Source: Bacteroidota bacterium
GTDB lineage: Bacteria; Bacteroidota; Bacteroidia; Cytophagales; Cytophagaceae
Assembly: GCA_023428135.1 (NCBI GenBank)
Contig: JAEYZG010000010.1
Location: 353,113 to 417,112 of the forward strand
Direction: 5' to 3'
Length of the DNA: 64,000 nucleotides
Position numbers and translations under genes: made by a program. Below the pieces are notes generated by a model, which saw only the letters and a list, made by a program, of their open reading frames with translations, made no database searches and was not told the DNA's origin. Shown here piece by piece: positions 17,986 through 27,237 of the stretch (its first letter is position 1; each line of letters begins with the position of its first letter).

Positions 17986-18256
17986 AACCTGTTTCTTAAA
18001 TTGTATACACTTCCAAATAATTGGCTAATTTATGTACTTCCAGTATAAAATACAATTAATTAGTTGAATTATATAATATTTTTTTTGAAGGAAATTTCTC
18101 CTCAAAAACGAACCTTTTACAAACTATATTACTAAATTATAATTTTATAGACAAATAATTAAAATTTTTGGAAAATTAATTAAAGGCTATGTATATACTT
18201 GTCAGGTATACACAAGGTTTAGAGTTTAAAAAAAATTTTCTTAAAAGTTTAACTCA

Positions 18257-18985
18257 TTAAAAGGCAAGTATTATACCTCCATTTATTCCAATTGAATATA
18301 GTCTTTCTTTTTCAGGAATATTTTTGCGTAATGGTGTAAAAAAGTAAGTAAACTGTGGCATGAGCATAAATCCTATTCTATCAGAAATAAATGCCTGCAC
18401 TCCTGTACCTATATTTCCTCCCATGATAAAATTATTCAGATTTGCATCATCTCGGGTTAATTCCGTTGTTTTCATTAAAACTCCTGAGGAGTAATAATCA
18501 GTTTTTTCCTTAGCTTCTATCAAATAATTAAAAGAGGGGCCAACTCTGAGAAATAGAGCGAGTTTCTCTTTTTTAATGTAGCTATAATCTACAAAAACGG
18601 GAAATTCCAATAATTCTGCTTTAAAAGATCCTTTGGTCTGATCATTTCCATTTGCAGGTTCACTTAATGTTGATAATGGTTTCTTAAAACCTTTTCTGCT
18701 GTATCTTCCTCCAAGCCCAAAAGCAAATCTATCATTAAGGTGTTTTTCAAAGTTTAGTCCTACAGAATAACCGTAAGTACCAGTTTCTTTTTTCCTCAGT
18801 TCTTTAATGTTGGATTGATCACTTGTAACGCTTAAATATCTTGAGGTATATTCTGGTGAATAATATATAGTTATTTTCCACGGATCATGTATTTTCTGAG
18901 CTGTAGCAACATTATCCGCTATTGTTAAAAAACAAATTGCAACAAGAAATAGACCTTTAAATCTGTTTTTAAGAAGTGCTTTCAT
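18257..18985 (-). CDS. Outer-membrane beta-barrel protein (porin-like)
   Basis: 242 aa with a signal peptide (about residues 1-29, ending ATAQ). Alternating hydrophobic beta strands and a C-terminal strand ending in an aliphatic-aromatic pair (GINGGIILAF) fit the OMP_b-brl family. Strand phrases include YGYSVGLNFEKHLNDRFAFGLGG (17 of these residues form one hairpin) and LALFLRVGPSFNYLI. Not recognised as a named T9SS component. It stands alone between gldJ and the gldN-like gene. Confidence 0.75.
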   Translation of the reverse strand: MKALLKNRFKGLFLVAICFLTIADNVATAQKIHDPWKITIYYSPEYTSRYLSVTSDQSNIKELRKKETGTYGYSVGLNFEKHLNDRFAFGLGGRYSRKGFKKPLSTLSEPANGNDQTKGSFKAELLEFPVFVDYSYIKKEKLALFLRVGPSFNYLIEAKEKTDYYSSGVLMKTTELTRDDANLNNFIMGGNIGTGVQAFISDRIGFMLMPQFTYFFTPLRKNIPEKERLYSIGINGGIILAF

Positions 18986-19126
18986 TAAGGCTATGATTAT
19001 AAAAATTAAACTATGCAGAAGTATTTTTGTTTTTTAGCAGTTGCTGTCTGTTCATAGCTGAGAGCATTTGTATGAAGAATTAAATAATTTACTTCAAGAA
19101 TTCGTTCCTTCATAAAGTATTCTTTT

Positions 19127-19822
19127 ATGAAATGCATAAGTTTAATTTTGTTTTTTCTTGCCATATCAAATTTGGTATTTGGGCAAAATCTGAATGTCCG
19201 AGAACAGGATGTTCTTTTCAGAAAGCATCTTGTGAGAGCGTTTTCTTTAAAAGATGCGAGAAATGTTGAATTATTTGGGGAAAATGCAGCTCTGTCGGAG
19301 ATTTTACTAAATGCTGTTGAAAAAGGTAATCTTTTAGCTTATAAGGACAGGTTATGTAGGGAGGAGGTATCGAGAGATGAAATATTATCTAAAGTCATAA
19401 TGTCAGCTGAAGATACTGTTGGCTTTATTTTTCCGCATTCACTAAGGGAAATAGAATTGGGTGAAGATATTATCTTTAATAAGCACAGATCGGAATTCGT
19501 TTTTGAGCAAAAATATATTGCTTTGATAATTCCTCAATCAGAAAATTACAGGGGTATAATTGAGCCACTTGCCTATTTTAAATATAGTGATTGTATTAAG
19601 GTATTTAATCTGGATGAAAGGGCATTTAGCCTGAATTTTTCAGGGGTTAAGGTTCCTTTTCATGATTTGTTTCTGACCCATACCTATAAATCTTACATAG
19701 TAAAAATCGGAAATGGCAATTATTTTGACCAGCTTTATCCGAACCCTTCAAAAGCTTTCATTGCAGCAAGGCACCAGGAAAATTTGCTTAATGATTACCT
19801 ATATAAATTTTTCAATCCATGA
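19127..19822 (+). CDS. GldN/PorN-family T9SS protein, short form
   Basis: 231 aa, signal peptide ending VFGQ. Blocks match the GldN order: VREQDVLFRKHLVRAFSL at the start, ALSEILLNAVEKGNLLAY, then REIELGEDIIFNKHRSEF, PLAYFKYSDCIKVF and FHDLFLTHTYKSYIVK. GldN sits in the periplasm with GldM and the GldK ring of the type IX secretion machine. Typical GldN has 300 or more residues; this copy is shorter at both ends and is not followed or preceded by gldK-gldL-gldM, so it is probably a paralogue rather than the core gldN. Confidence 0.7.
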   Translation: MKCISLILFFLAISNLVFGQNLNVREQDVLFRKHLVRAFSLKDARNVELFGENAALSEILLNAVEKGNLLAYKDRLCREEVSRDEILSKVIMSAEDTVGFIFPHSLREIELGEDIIFNKHRSEFVFEQKYIALIIPQSENYRGIIEPLAYFKYSDCIKVFNLDERAFSLNFSGVKVPFHDLFLTHTYKSYIVKIGNGNYFDQLYPNPSKAFIAARHQENLLNDYLYKFFNP

Positions 19823-19940
19823 TTTGATATAGAGATAAATAGCAATATCAGTATAAATAGGTACAGGAATAAATATGTAATCACAAATATTTTTCGGGAA
19901 AAATCCATCGAACGAAGGAAAGGTTTCGTAATTTTAGACC

Positions 19941-20492
19941 ATGGCAAATACTGCTAAAGAAAAAATTCAGCAAGATCACATCCCCGAAGAAGCGCTTGTT
20001 GGCCTGTTAAAAGGCAAAGACCAGAAAGCATTGGAATACCTTTATGATCACTATTCCCCTGCTGTATTTGGAATCGTATTACGTATAGCGAATTCGGAAA
20101 AAGCTGCGGAAAAGATATTTAAAGAAGTATTTTCTGAAATATTAAAAAGGATATCGGAATTCAATCATAAAACAGAAAAGTTTTTTGATTGGCTTTTGAG
20201 AATTGCCAGAAGTACTGCTTTAGATTTGGTCAGCAAAAGAGGTTTTAAGCAAAATAATTTATCAGATTTAGCGCAGTTGAAGGCGCAAGAAGGAATTCTT
20301 GGCAATACAGAGCCTGCTGTTTCAAGGGATTTTCTTAACAACCTTAATCCGGAACAAAAGCATTATCTGGACCTGATTTATTTTCAGGGTTTGACTATCG
20401 ATCAGATTGCTGAAAAGTTTAATCAACCTGCAAATACAGTAAGAAATAGAGCTAAGGCGGCTTTACACATGTTAAAAGCTTTACACTCCTGA
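19941..20492 (+). CDS. RNA polymerase sigma factor, ECF/SigK-like
   Basis: 183 aa with sigma-70 region 2 (LEYLYDHYSPAVFGIVLR at about 32-49, ending FFDWLLRIARSTALDLVSKR) and region 4 (YLDLIYFQGLTIDQIAEKF at about 134-152, then NTVRNRAKAALHML). It directs RNA polymerase to a small regulon. The adjacent gene, two bases downstream, encodes a membrane anti-sigma factor of the RskA type, which points to the SigK/RskA class of paired regulators and to co-transcription. Confidence 0.9.
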   Translation: MANTAKEKIQQDHIPEEALVGLLKGKDQKALEYLYDHYSPAVFGIVLRIANSEKAAEKIFKEVFSEILKRISEFNHKTEKFFDWLLRIARSTALDLVSKRGFKQNNLSDLAQLKAQEGILGNTEPAVSRDFLNNLNPEQKHYLDLIYFQGLTIDQIAEKFNQPANTVRNRAKAALHMLKALHS

Positions 20493-20494
20493 AA

Positions 20495-21355
20495 ATGACT
20501 TCACAAGAATTAATTAATTCCGGTAAACTAGAGCTTTATGTTTTGGGTGAGCTATCAGAAGCTGAGGCTCGTGAAATTGAAATAGCAAGTGGAGGAAATC
20601 CGGACGTAAATGAGGAAATAAGAACTCTTCAAAATGCATTGAGAAAATATGTGATGTGTTTTGAAAAGACACCTCCATTAGGCTACAAGAGACAGGTACT
20701 CGAGGATTTGGCAAGGCAGAATGAAGAACGTCAGGCAGAAGAGAGCTCCAAAAAAGCAGTCAATGAGAAAGTAGAGAAGTTCGAAAAATTAGAGGAAAAA
20801 AGCAAAGCCTCCAAAATTTTACTTCCAATATTTATTATTACTTCTGTCATTTCGTTGATCGCTGCGGCATTTTTTGCTTACAGAATGCAAAATGCAAATA
20901 ATGACCTGGTGAATCTAAATTCGGATAATTCCCTGGTAAAAGAGTCTTCATTAAAAGAGAAAGAAACCCTTTTGCAGGAGATAGTTAGTGTTAAAAGTGA
21001 ATTGGAATCTGCGCTTTTAAGCGTTGAAGTGCTGAAAGATTCTAATTTTACAAAAATTGAAATGATTAGTCCCGATGGTACTTTAAGAGTGCCTTTGTAC
21101 TGGAATAAATCAAATGGAGATGTTTTCGTAGATGGCGCAAATATACATGCGTTGAGAGATGATAAGACATATCAACTTTGGACAATAAACGAAGGTATTC
21201 CTGATAATTCTGGTACTGTAACTCCCAATATAAAATTTTTGCAGAAAATGAAAGGGACTTCAAATGCTGAAGCATTTTCTCTGACGATTGAATCTAAAGG
21301 AGAAATTACAGACCCGTCATTTGAAAATATTTATGCTACTATTACTTTAGAATAA
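20495..21355 (+). CDS. Membrane anti-sigma factor, RskA-like
   Basis: 286 aa. The N-terminal part (SGKLELYVLGELSEAEAREI, about 8-27) is the anti-sigma zinc-finger-like helical domain of the RskA/anti-sigma-K type. A single transmembrane helix lies at about 106-126 (LLPIFIITSVISLIAAAFFA). The periplasmic C-terminal RskA domain includes GTLRVPLYWNKSNGDVFVDG and YQLWTINEGIPDNSGT. It should hold the preceding sigma factor at the inner membrane until a signal or proteolysis frees it. Start ATG lies 2 bp after the sigma stop. Confidence 0.88.
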   Translation: MTSQELINSGKLELYVLGELSEAEAREIEIASGGNPDVNEEIRTLQNALRKYVMCFEKTPPLGYKRQVLEDLARQNEERQAEESSKKAVNEKVEKFEKLEEKSKASKILLPIFIITSVISLIAAAFFAYRMQNANNDLVNLNSDNSLVKESSLKEKETLLQEIVSVKSELESALLSVEVLKDSNFTKIEMISPDGTLRVPLYWNKSNGDVFVDGANIHALRDDKTYQLWTINEGIPDNSGTVTPNIKFLQKMKGTSNAEAFSLTIESKGEITDPSFENIYATITLE

Positions 21356-21378
21356 GAATAAGGCGTGTTTTAAATAAG

Positions 21379-21412
21379 GCCGGACAATGTATATTCATTG
21401 TCCGGCTTTATA
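21379..21412 (+). terminator. Terminator after the sigma/anti-sigma pair
   Basis: 11-bp perfect stem GCCGGACAATG (21379-21389) with CATTGTCCGGC (21396-21406), 6-base loop, followed by TTTAT. It also lies beyond the stop of the convergent minus-strand gene at 21431 and may serve both. Confidence 0.85.
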
Positions 21413-21430
21413 TTTAAACACTGTTTATTT

Positions 21431-21733
21431 TTAATAAGGATAATAAATCAAACTTCTGTATTCCGGATGTTCTACCAGAAAATCCTGAACACAAGAGCAG
21501 GATGCCTTGATCCGTGCATTTTTAGTTTTGGCAAAATTGAGTGCATATTCAACAATGGTTGAACGAAGCTCACTGGCCTGTTTTAAGGTCTGAGGAATAA
21601 AAGAACTTATAAAATCCCAGACAAGGTCATTCCATTTAATGTATTTCAAAGTACATTCAACCCCTTCTACCGTAGTGAAGAATTTTCTTTCTTCTTCATT
21701 ATGTCTGATCATTACTTTTGTCATTCTCTCCAT
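21431..21733 (-). CDS. GNAT-like N-acetyltransferase, YjdJ type (Acetyltransf_CG)
   Basis: 100 aa, matching the short YjdJ-like branch of the GNAT fold. Visible blocks: a beta-strand pair around EERKFFTTVEGVECTLKY, the helix region LKQASELRSTIVEYALNFAK in place of the usual RGxGIGxxL acetyl-CoA loop, and CSCVQDFLVEHPEYRSLIY at the end, which corresponds to the family's CPFVAxYIxxHPEY. The Gly-rich CoA loop is poorly conserved, so catalytic activity is uncertain. Isolated gene between two convergent units. Confidence 0.65.
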   Translation of the reverse strand: MERMTKVMIRHNEEERKFFTTVEGVECTLKYIKWNDLVWDFISSFIPQTLKQASELRSTIVEYALNFAKTKNARIKASCSCVQDFLVEHPEYRSLIYYPY

Positions 21734-21785
21734 TGCTTTTACTCTCCTCTATAAAAACATGGAAAGTTAAAGGATTGTTAAGGAC

Positions 21786-22508
21786 TTAAATTTCAAAAGG
21801 GTTCAAATTTAAAAGTTTTGCCCTGAATGAATTTGATAATGAGTGTATAAGGTCAGAATTTAGGTTGAACCATGCGTTTAATTTGTCCAGCAATGGACCA
21901 TCGGTAGTCACAATAATTCCTTTCGAAAGAAGTAGTTGTTTGTCTGCATCAGGGACAAGTTCCACATTTGTTTTAGGGGAAATTTCTTTGAGAAGGGTCT
22001 TAACCCTACCGCTATTGGAAACAGGAGCGTCAAAATACCAGGTTACAGATCTCGGTTTCAGATTCCACAAGAAGGAGCATATCTGAGACAAAGCTTCAGG
22101 TGTTTCCATCACTTTTTTATAACTGCCATGAATGGAAGCAAGGTCTCGTATACATCCATCCATTCCAAGAAAAAGACAAGCTCCCGAATAAAAGGACTCA
22201 ATCGTTATTAATGTGTTAAAGCCATCAATAAATAAATCTGAATTTTCAAGAGACCCAGCATCTTTTTGAATCGACAACCGATGTTTAAGAGAATCAAGTG
22301 TACAGCAGCTTCGCCGAACTGCCATTTGCTGACGGAGATTAAGTCGATACCTGTCTCCTACCAGCTTGAGTGAAGAGGCTTCGTTATAATTTTTTGAAAG
22401 CAACCATGAAAGGTCTTCCACCGCATTCCGTAAACATGGCAATTTATTTTCGTTAAAATTGTTCTCATCATCCGGATGGGCTCCTCTATGCTTTCTTTTA
22501 TCAGGCAT
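21786..22508 (-). CDS. DUF434 domain-containing protein
   Basis: 240 aa. The N-terminal half (RGAHPDDENNF, then LRNAVEDLSWLLSKNYNE and LVGDRYRLNLRQQMAVRRS) matches DUF434, and the C-terminal half (LFIDGFNTLITIESFYSGAC, FLGMDGCIRDLASIHGSYKK, VTWYFDAPVSNSGRVK) is the companion DUF5616, a PIN/NYN-like nuclease fold with several conserved Asp residues. Function unproven. It lies 4 bp downstream of uvrA in the same direction and is probably translated from the same mRNA. Confidence 0.8.
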   Translation of the reverse strand: MPDKRKHRGAHPDDENNFNENKLPCLRNAVEDLSWLLSKNYNEASSLKLVGDRYRLNLRQQMAVRRSCCTLDSLKHRLSIQKDAGSLENSDLFIDGFNTLITIESFYSGACLFLGMDGCIRDLASIHGSYKKVMETPEALSQICSFLWNLKPRSVTWYFDAPVSNSGRVKTLLKEISPKTNVELVPDADKQLLLSKGIIVTTDGPLLDKLNAWFNLNSDLIHSLSNSFRAKLLNLNPFEI

Positions 22509-22512
22509 TTGC

Positions 22513-25335
22513 TCAGAGCTTATCTTTCAGAAATGAAGCTGTGTAATTATTTTTCAGTTTAACCAAATCTTCAGGCACACCTTCAAAGGTAACATTTCCT
22601 CCCCCATCTCCCCCTTCAGGTCCCATATCAATGATCCAGTCTGCGCACTTGATCATATCCATATTATGCTCTATGACAATAACTGAATTTCCTTGCTCAA
22701 CAAGCGCATTAAGTGCAGTCAATAATTTTTTGATGTCATGAAAATGAAGTCCGGTTGTAGGTTCGTCAAAAATGAAAAGTATATGGTCTTTTGCTTCTGA
22801 AGTTCCTTTTCCAAGAAAACTAGCCAGTTTTACCCTTTGTGCTTCTCCTCCGCTTAGAGAGTTGGAAGACTGGCCAAGTTTAATATAGCCAAGCCCGACA
22901 TCAGCGAGAGGTTTGAGTTTTTCAAGAATTTTAGGCTTGTCTCCAAAGAATGTAAGACTTTCATCTATAGTCATATCCAGTACTTCAGTGATGTTTTTAT
23001 CCTTATAGATAACATCCAGAATTTCCTGTTTGAATCTTTTGCCATTACAGCCTTCACATTTAAGATGAATGTCGGCCATAAACTGCATTTCAACGGTTAC
23101 TACTCCTTCTCCCTGACAAATCTCGCATCTACCCCCTTCTATGTTAAATGAGAAATTACCGGGTTTATAGGCACGGGCTTTTGCCAAAGGTTGTTCGCTA
23201 TAAAGATTTCTGATGGCATCGTATGCTTTTACATAAGTCACCGGATTTGAACGGGAGCTTTTTCCAATCGGGTTTTGGTCAACAAATTCTACCTGGGAAA
23301 TTTTTCCTAATAATCCACCAACCCCATCGTAACGGCCAGTGAATTCTCCCATATTTCCATGAAGTTTTTTAAGAGCCGGATAAAGGATTTTTTTAACAAG
23401 GGTAGATTTTCCGGAACCACTCACACCTGTAATCATACAAAGTGTATTCAGTGGAAATTTAACCGTAAGATTATTCAGATTATTTTCTCTTGCTCCTTTT
23501 ATTTCCACAAAGTCATGCCAGGCACGTCTTCTTTTGGGAACGGATATGCCCTCTGCCCCATGCAAATATCTTGATGTATGAGAGACATTTTCATCCTTCA
23601 TTTCTTCTATGCTACCTTGAAAAATCAGCTGTCCCCCATGAGCACCGGCGTCTGGACCTATATCTATTATCTGGTCTGCAGCCCTCATCACTTCCTCTTC
23701 ATGCTCTACGACTATAACCGTATTTCCAATATTTCTTAAATCTTCAAGAACCGAAACCAACTTTCTCGTGTCTCTCGGGTGCAAACCGATACTTGGTTCA
23801 TCCAGTATATACATAGATCCCACAAGCGCACTGCCAAGAGATGTAGCGAGTCTTATTCTCTGATACTCTCCCCCTGACAGTGTAGAAGAGACTCTGTTTA
23901 AAGTTAGGTAGCCAAGTCCAACTCTGTCCAGGTAATTTAACCTGCTGGAAATTTCTTTTAAAATTCTACCTCCAACTTGCTTTTCGTGATTGTTCAGTTT
24001 TATTTCTTTAAAAAATTCTATGCCTTTGCTTATTGGCATCAGTACCAGGTCCACGATAGACTTTCCATCTATTTTGACATAAGATGCGTCTTTTCTTAAT
24101 CGGGTCCCTCTGCAATCTGGACAAGTAGTTCTTCCTCTGTACCTGGACAACATTACTCTGTACTGTATTTTATGAGTCTTGCTTTCAAGATAGTTGAAGA
24201 AATCATTTAATCCATCGAAATATTTATTGCCTTCCCATAGTAAGGCCTTTTCTTTTTCGTCCAAATCAGAATAAGATCTGTGAATTGGAAAGTCGAATTT
24301 TATACCATTTTTTAAAAGTGGTTCTGCCCACTTTTGCATCTTTTCACTTCTCCAGGGAGCTATTACTCCTTCATAAACAGATAAAGACTTATCGGGAAAT
24401 ACGAGATCCTCATCAATGCCAAGAACATGGCCAAAGCCTTCACAACGTTTGCAGGCTCCAAAGGGATTGTTAAAGCTGAAAAGATTGACAGATGGTTCTT
24501 CAAATGTAATTCCGTCAAGTTCAAATTTGTCGGAAAATGTTTCCCTGTTTTTCCCTGGTACTTCTACTATACAGTATCCTTCCCCCTCTATAAATCCGGT
24601 TTGTATAGAATCGGTAAGTCTGAAGTTTAAGTCTTCATCATTTTTATTTACCATTGCCCGGTCTATCAAAAGGTAAAAATCTTTCACCTTTTTAATAGAT
24701 GAGGCATTTTCTATTAACTCTTCAATTGCAAGTACCTCTTCATTGATCAGAATTCTGGAGAACCCCTTTTGCAAAAGCAGATTGAGAACGTCTTCTTTTT
24801 TCTTTTTATCAGGGAATTTTTGTGGGGCGAGAATTTGTATTTTTTCTCCCTCTGGTAAGCTGTTGATATTGTTTAAAACATCTTCTACAGAGTGTTTTTT
24901 GACTTCATTTCCGGAAACGGGAGAAAAAGTCTTACCAACTCTGGCAAAAAGAAGTTTTAAATAATCATAAATTTCCGTTGTGGTTCCTACAGTTGAGCGA
25001 GGGTTTTTACTGTTGATTTTCTGCTCAATTGCAATAGCAGGAGAAATTCCCTTGATATAATCTACTTCAGGTTTTTCCATTCTTACCAGAAATTGCCGGG
25101 CATAAGCATTTAGACTTTCCACATACATTCTCTGTCCTTCGGCAAATAGTGTATCAAATGCCAAAGAAGATTTTCCGGATCCGGATAATCCTGTAATAAC
25201 TACCAGTTTATTTCTGGGGATTGCGACCGAAAGACTTTTCAGATTATTTACTCGGGCATTTTTAATAATGATGTATTTTTTGGGATCAAGTTGATCTAAA
25301 ACATCTGATTTTTCCGCCGTAACTATTTTTCCCAT
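22513..25335 (-). CDS. uvrA: Excinuclease ABC subunit A (UvrA)
   Basis: 940 aa, full family length. Dimeric ATPase that finds bulky DNA damage and loads UvrB in nucleotide-excision repair. Two ABC modules are visible: Walker A GLSGSGKSSLAF near residue 49 and GVSGSGKST near 645, with ABC signatures STLSGGEYQRIRLATSLGS and NSLSGGEAQRVKLASFLGK. Zinc-binding CxxC pairs occur in the first module (CKRCEGFG; CPDCRGTR) and the second (CEICQGEG; CEGCNGKR). The DUF434 gene follows after 4 bp. The 192-bp AT-rich gap upstream is shared with the divergent sigma gene. Confidence 0.98.
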   Translation of the reverse strand: MGKIVTAEKSDVLDQLDPKKYIIIKNARVNNLKSLSVAIPRNKLVVITGLSGSGKSSLAFDTLFAEGQRMYVESLNAYARQFLVRMEKPEVDYIKGISPAIAIEQKINSKNPRSTVGTTTEIYDYLKLLFARVGKTFSPVSGNEVKKHSVEDVLNNINSLPEGEKIQILAPQKFPDKKKKEDVLNLLLQKGFSRILINEEVLAIEELIENASSIKKVKDFYLLIDRAMVNKNDEDLNFRLTDSIQTGFIEGEGYCIVEVPGKNRETFSDKFELDGITFEEPSVNLFSFNNPFGACKRCEGFGHVLGIDEDLVFPDKSLSVYEGVIAPWRSEKMQKWAEPLLKNGIKFDFPIHRSYSDLDEKEKALLWEGNKYFDGLNDFFNYLESKTHKIQYRVMLSRYRGRTTCPDCRGTRLRKDASYVKIDGKSIVDLVLMPISKGIEFFKEIKLNNHEKQVGGRILKEISSRLNYLDRVGLGYLTLNRVSSTLSGGEYQRIRLATSLGSALVGSMYILDEPSIGLHPRDTRKLVSVLEDLRNIGNTVIVVEHEEEVMRAADQIIDIGPDAGAHGGQLIFQGSIEEMKDENVSHTSRYLHGAEGISVPKRRRAWHDFVEIKGARENNLNNLTVKFPLNTLCMITGVSGSGKSTLVKKILYPALKKLHGNMGEFTGRYDGVGGLLGKISQVEFVDQNPIGKSSRSNPVTYVKAYDAIRNLYSEQPLAKARAYKPGNFSFNIEGGRCEICQGEGVVTVEMQFMADIHLKCEGCNGKRFKQEILDVIYKDKNITEVLDMTIDESLTFFGDKPKILEKLKPLADVGLGYIKLGQSSNSLSGGEAQRVKLASFLGKGTSEAKDHILFIFDEPTTGLHFHDIKKLLTALNALVEQGNSVIVIEHNMDMIKCADWIIDMGPEGGDGGGNVTFEGVPEDLVKLKNNYTASFLKDKL

Positions 25336-25539
25336 AAATTATATTGACAACAGTTTGTTTCGTAACAATTTTTCTTAAAATAAGTATATATTTCCCGTAG
25401 TGCCTTTGGAATATCCAAAAATAATAATTAACTTTAAAATACATTAGTTCAATTATTTTATTCAATTGAACAATTATTTCACCCTAAACCCCTACAATAT
25501 CGAGATAGACTACTACGTTAACTAAACGTGGAATTGAAA

Positions 25540-26142
25540 ATGAAAAACGCTGCTATTATTAGTGATGCTAAATTGGTATCGCTTTACATCAGTGGTGACG
25601 AGAATTCTTTTGCTCAACTGCTTAAAAGGCATAAGACAAAAGTTTACACTACCATCTATCTCATTGTTAAAGATCAGTACATAGCCGAAGACCTTCTACA
25701 GGAGACTTTTATCAAGGCTATTAAAAAACTTAAATCCGGAGATTATAACGAAGAAGGAAAGTTTTTGCCCTGGATTGTGAGAATTGCTCATAACCTGGCG
25801 ATAGACTATTTCCGTAGAGAAAAACGTTATCCTACAATAATAATGGAGGATGGGTCTAATATTTTCAATTCACTCGATTTTTCAGAGGATTCAACGGAAT
25901 CGTTGCAGATAAAAGACGAAACCCATGCTATTCTGAGGAAATTGATTCAAACCCTGCCGGAGCCTCAAAGAGAGGTTCTGTTAATGAGACATTATGGCGA
26001 AATGAGTTTCCAGGAAATTGCTGATGCGACTGGAGTTAGCATCAACACGGCTTTGGGAAGAATGCGCTATGCTCTCATTAACCTGAGGAAAAAGCTCGAA
26101 AAACAAAATGTAGCCTATGATAAAAATTTTTACCCAGAATGA
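25540..26142 (+). CDS. ECF-type sigma-70 factor
   Basis: About 200 aa. The ATG at 25540 (MKNAAIISDAKLV) is preferred over an in-frame GTG at 25528. Region 2 is FAQLLKRHKTKVYTTIYL with EDLLQETFIKAI and FLPWIVRIAHNLAIDYFRRE; region 4 is LPEPQREVLLMRHYGEMSF with EIADATGVSINTALGRMRYA. No membrane anti-sigma is adjacent; instead a 75-residue gene overlaps its 3' end by 26 bp. This sigma plus tiny downstream partner arrangement recurs in Cytophagales as far as I recall. Confidence 0.92.
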   Translation: MKNAAIISDAKLVSLYISGDENSFAQLLKRHKTKVYTTIYLIVKDQYIAEDLLQETFIKAIKKLKSGDYNEEGKFLPWIVRIAHNLAIDYFRREKRYPTIIMEDGSNIFNSLDFSEDSTESLQIKDETHAILRKLIQTLPEPQREVLLMRHYGEMSFQEIADATGVSINTALGRMRYALINLRKKLEKQNVAYDKNFYPE

Positions 26143-26344
26143 TGTAATCCGTTTAGTTTACAATGAAGTAAATGATGAAGAAAGGGATGAAATTTTGCAT
26201 GCCCTCATTAAGGATAACGACCTGGCACTCTTTTATGCTGAGTTGCTTGAACTGGAAAGTTCAATGCTAAGCCTTAAAGTTGAGCCATCTCAAAAGTCTA
26301 TCAATGAAATCATCAACTTTTCAAAAACTTACGTTCATCACTAA
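26117..26344 (+). CDS. Small acidic protein overlapping the ECF sigma gene (possible anti-sigma)
   Basis: 75 aa, no membrane helix, acidic and helical (EVNDEERDEILHALIKDNDL, then LALFYAELLELESSMLSL as a continuation). It starts inside the sigma gene and overlaps it by 26 bp in another frame, so translation is likely coupled. The position suggests a cytoplasmic modulator of the sigma factor; the sequence itself shows no known domain. The unit ends in a terminator 6 bp after its stop. Confidence 0.65.
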   Translation: MIKIFTQNDVIRLVYNEVNDEERDEILHALIKDNDLALFYAELLELESSMLSLKVEPSQKSINEIINFSKTYVHH

Positions 26345-26349
26345 AAAAC

Positions 26350-26380
26350 AAAAAGGGTCTTGATTCAAGGCCCTTTTTTC
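26350..26380 (+). terminator. Terminator after sigma/small-protein unit
   Basis: 13-bp stem with one G-T pair (26350-26362 with 26366-26378, core AGGGTCTTG/CAAGGCCCT), a 3-base loop and a run of six T. Confidence 0.85.
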
Positions 26381-26544
26381 TTTTAAAAAACTTTTTCATA
26401 ATCTGAAAATCCTCTATTTTTCTAAAATTGAACCGCGATTAAGCATATAAAAAAATACCATTGTTAATCAGGCCATTAGATGATTCAATTCCGTTTTGAG
26501 TATAATGATTAACAGGATTTTTCAATGGTAATGCTTAATTTGGG

Positions 26545-27234
26545 TTGAACATTCCAGATGCTCTGATGCTGAAGAAAGAACGATTTGAAAAATTCCTGGA
26601 TCATTTTAGTAAAAATTTTCCCGAACCTGAAACAGAATTAAATTATAACAATCCCTATGAATTACTTGTTGCCGTTATTCTGAGTGCGCAGTGTACTGAT
26701 AAAAGGGTAAATATGGTAACTCCAAAGTTATTTGAAAGATATCCTTCTCCGGAAATTATGGCAAACGCTTCTGCGGAAGAAATATTTGAGTTAATCAGAA
26801 GCATATCTTATCCCAACAATAAATCGAAGCACTTGGCCGGAATGGCAAGAATGCTTATCAGCGATTTCAATGGAGAGGTGCCGGAGAAAGTGGAAGACCT
26901 TCAGAAATTGCCAGGAGTTGGAAGGAAAACCGCCAATGTCATAGCCTCTGTAATCTATAATCAGCCTACAATGGCGGTAGACACCCATGTGTTCAGGGTT
27001 TCCAAACGCATTGGGCTAGTTTCAGAAAAGGCGAAAACTCCTCTGGAAGTTGAAAAGGAATTGGTCAAACATATACCCAAAGAACTTATTCATAAAAGTC
27101 ATCACTGGCTGATCTTGCATGGCAGGTATATTTGCCTGGCAAGAAATCCGCAATGCAATCTTTGTCCGCTTACTTCTATCTGTAAGTATTACCAGAAGTT
27201 GCCTTCAGCCAAACAGGAAGAAATGAAGTTTTGA
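26545..27234 (+). CDS. nth: Endonuclease III (Nth), DNA glycosylase/AP lyase
   Basis: 229 aa if the TTG at 26545 is used; the in-frame ATG at 26566 (MLKKERFEKF) is more likely and gives 222 aa. Removes oxidised pyrimidines. The core has LVAVILSAQCTDKRVN with the catalytic Lys following, the helix-hairpin-helix LPGVGRKTANVIAS, the catalytic Asp in AVDTHVFRVSKR, and a [4Fe-4S] loop CLARNPQCNLCPLTSIC. It is followed 3 bp later by the asparagine synthase gene on the same strand. Confidence 0.96.
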   Translation: MNIPDALMLKKERFEKFLDHFSKNFPEPETELNYNNPYELLVAVILSAQCTDKRVNMVTPKLFERYPSPEIMANASAEEIFELIRSISYPNNKSKHLAGMARMLISDFNGEVPEKVEDLQKLPGVGRKTANVIASVIYNQPTMAVDTHVFRVSKRIGLVSEKAKTPLEVEKELVKHIPKELIHKSHHWLILHGRYICLARNPQCNLCPLTSICKYYQKLPSAKQEEMKF

Positions 27235-27237
27235 CCT

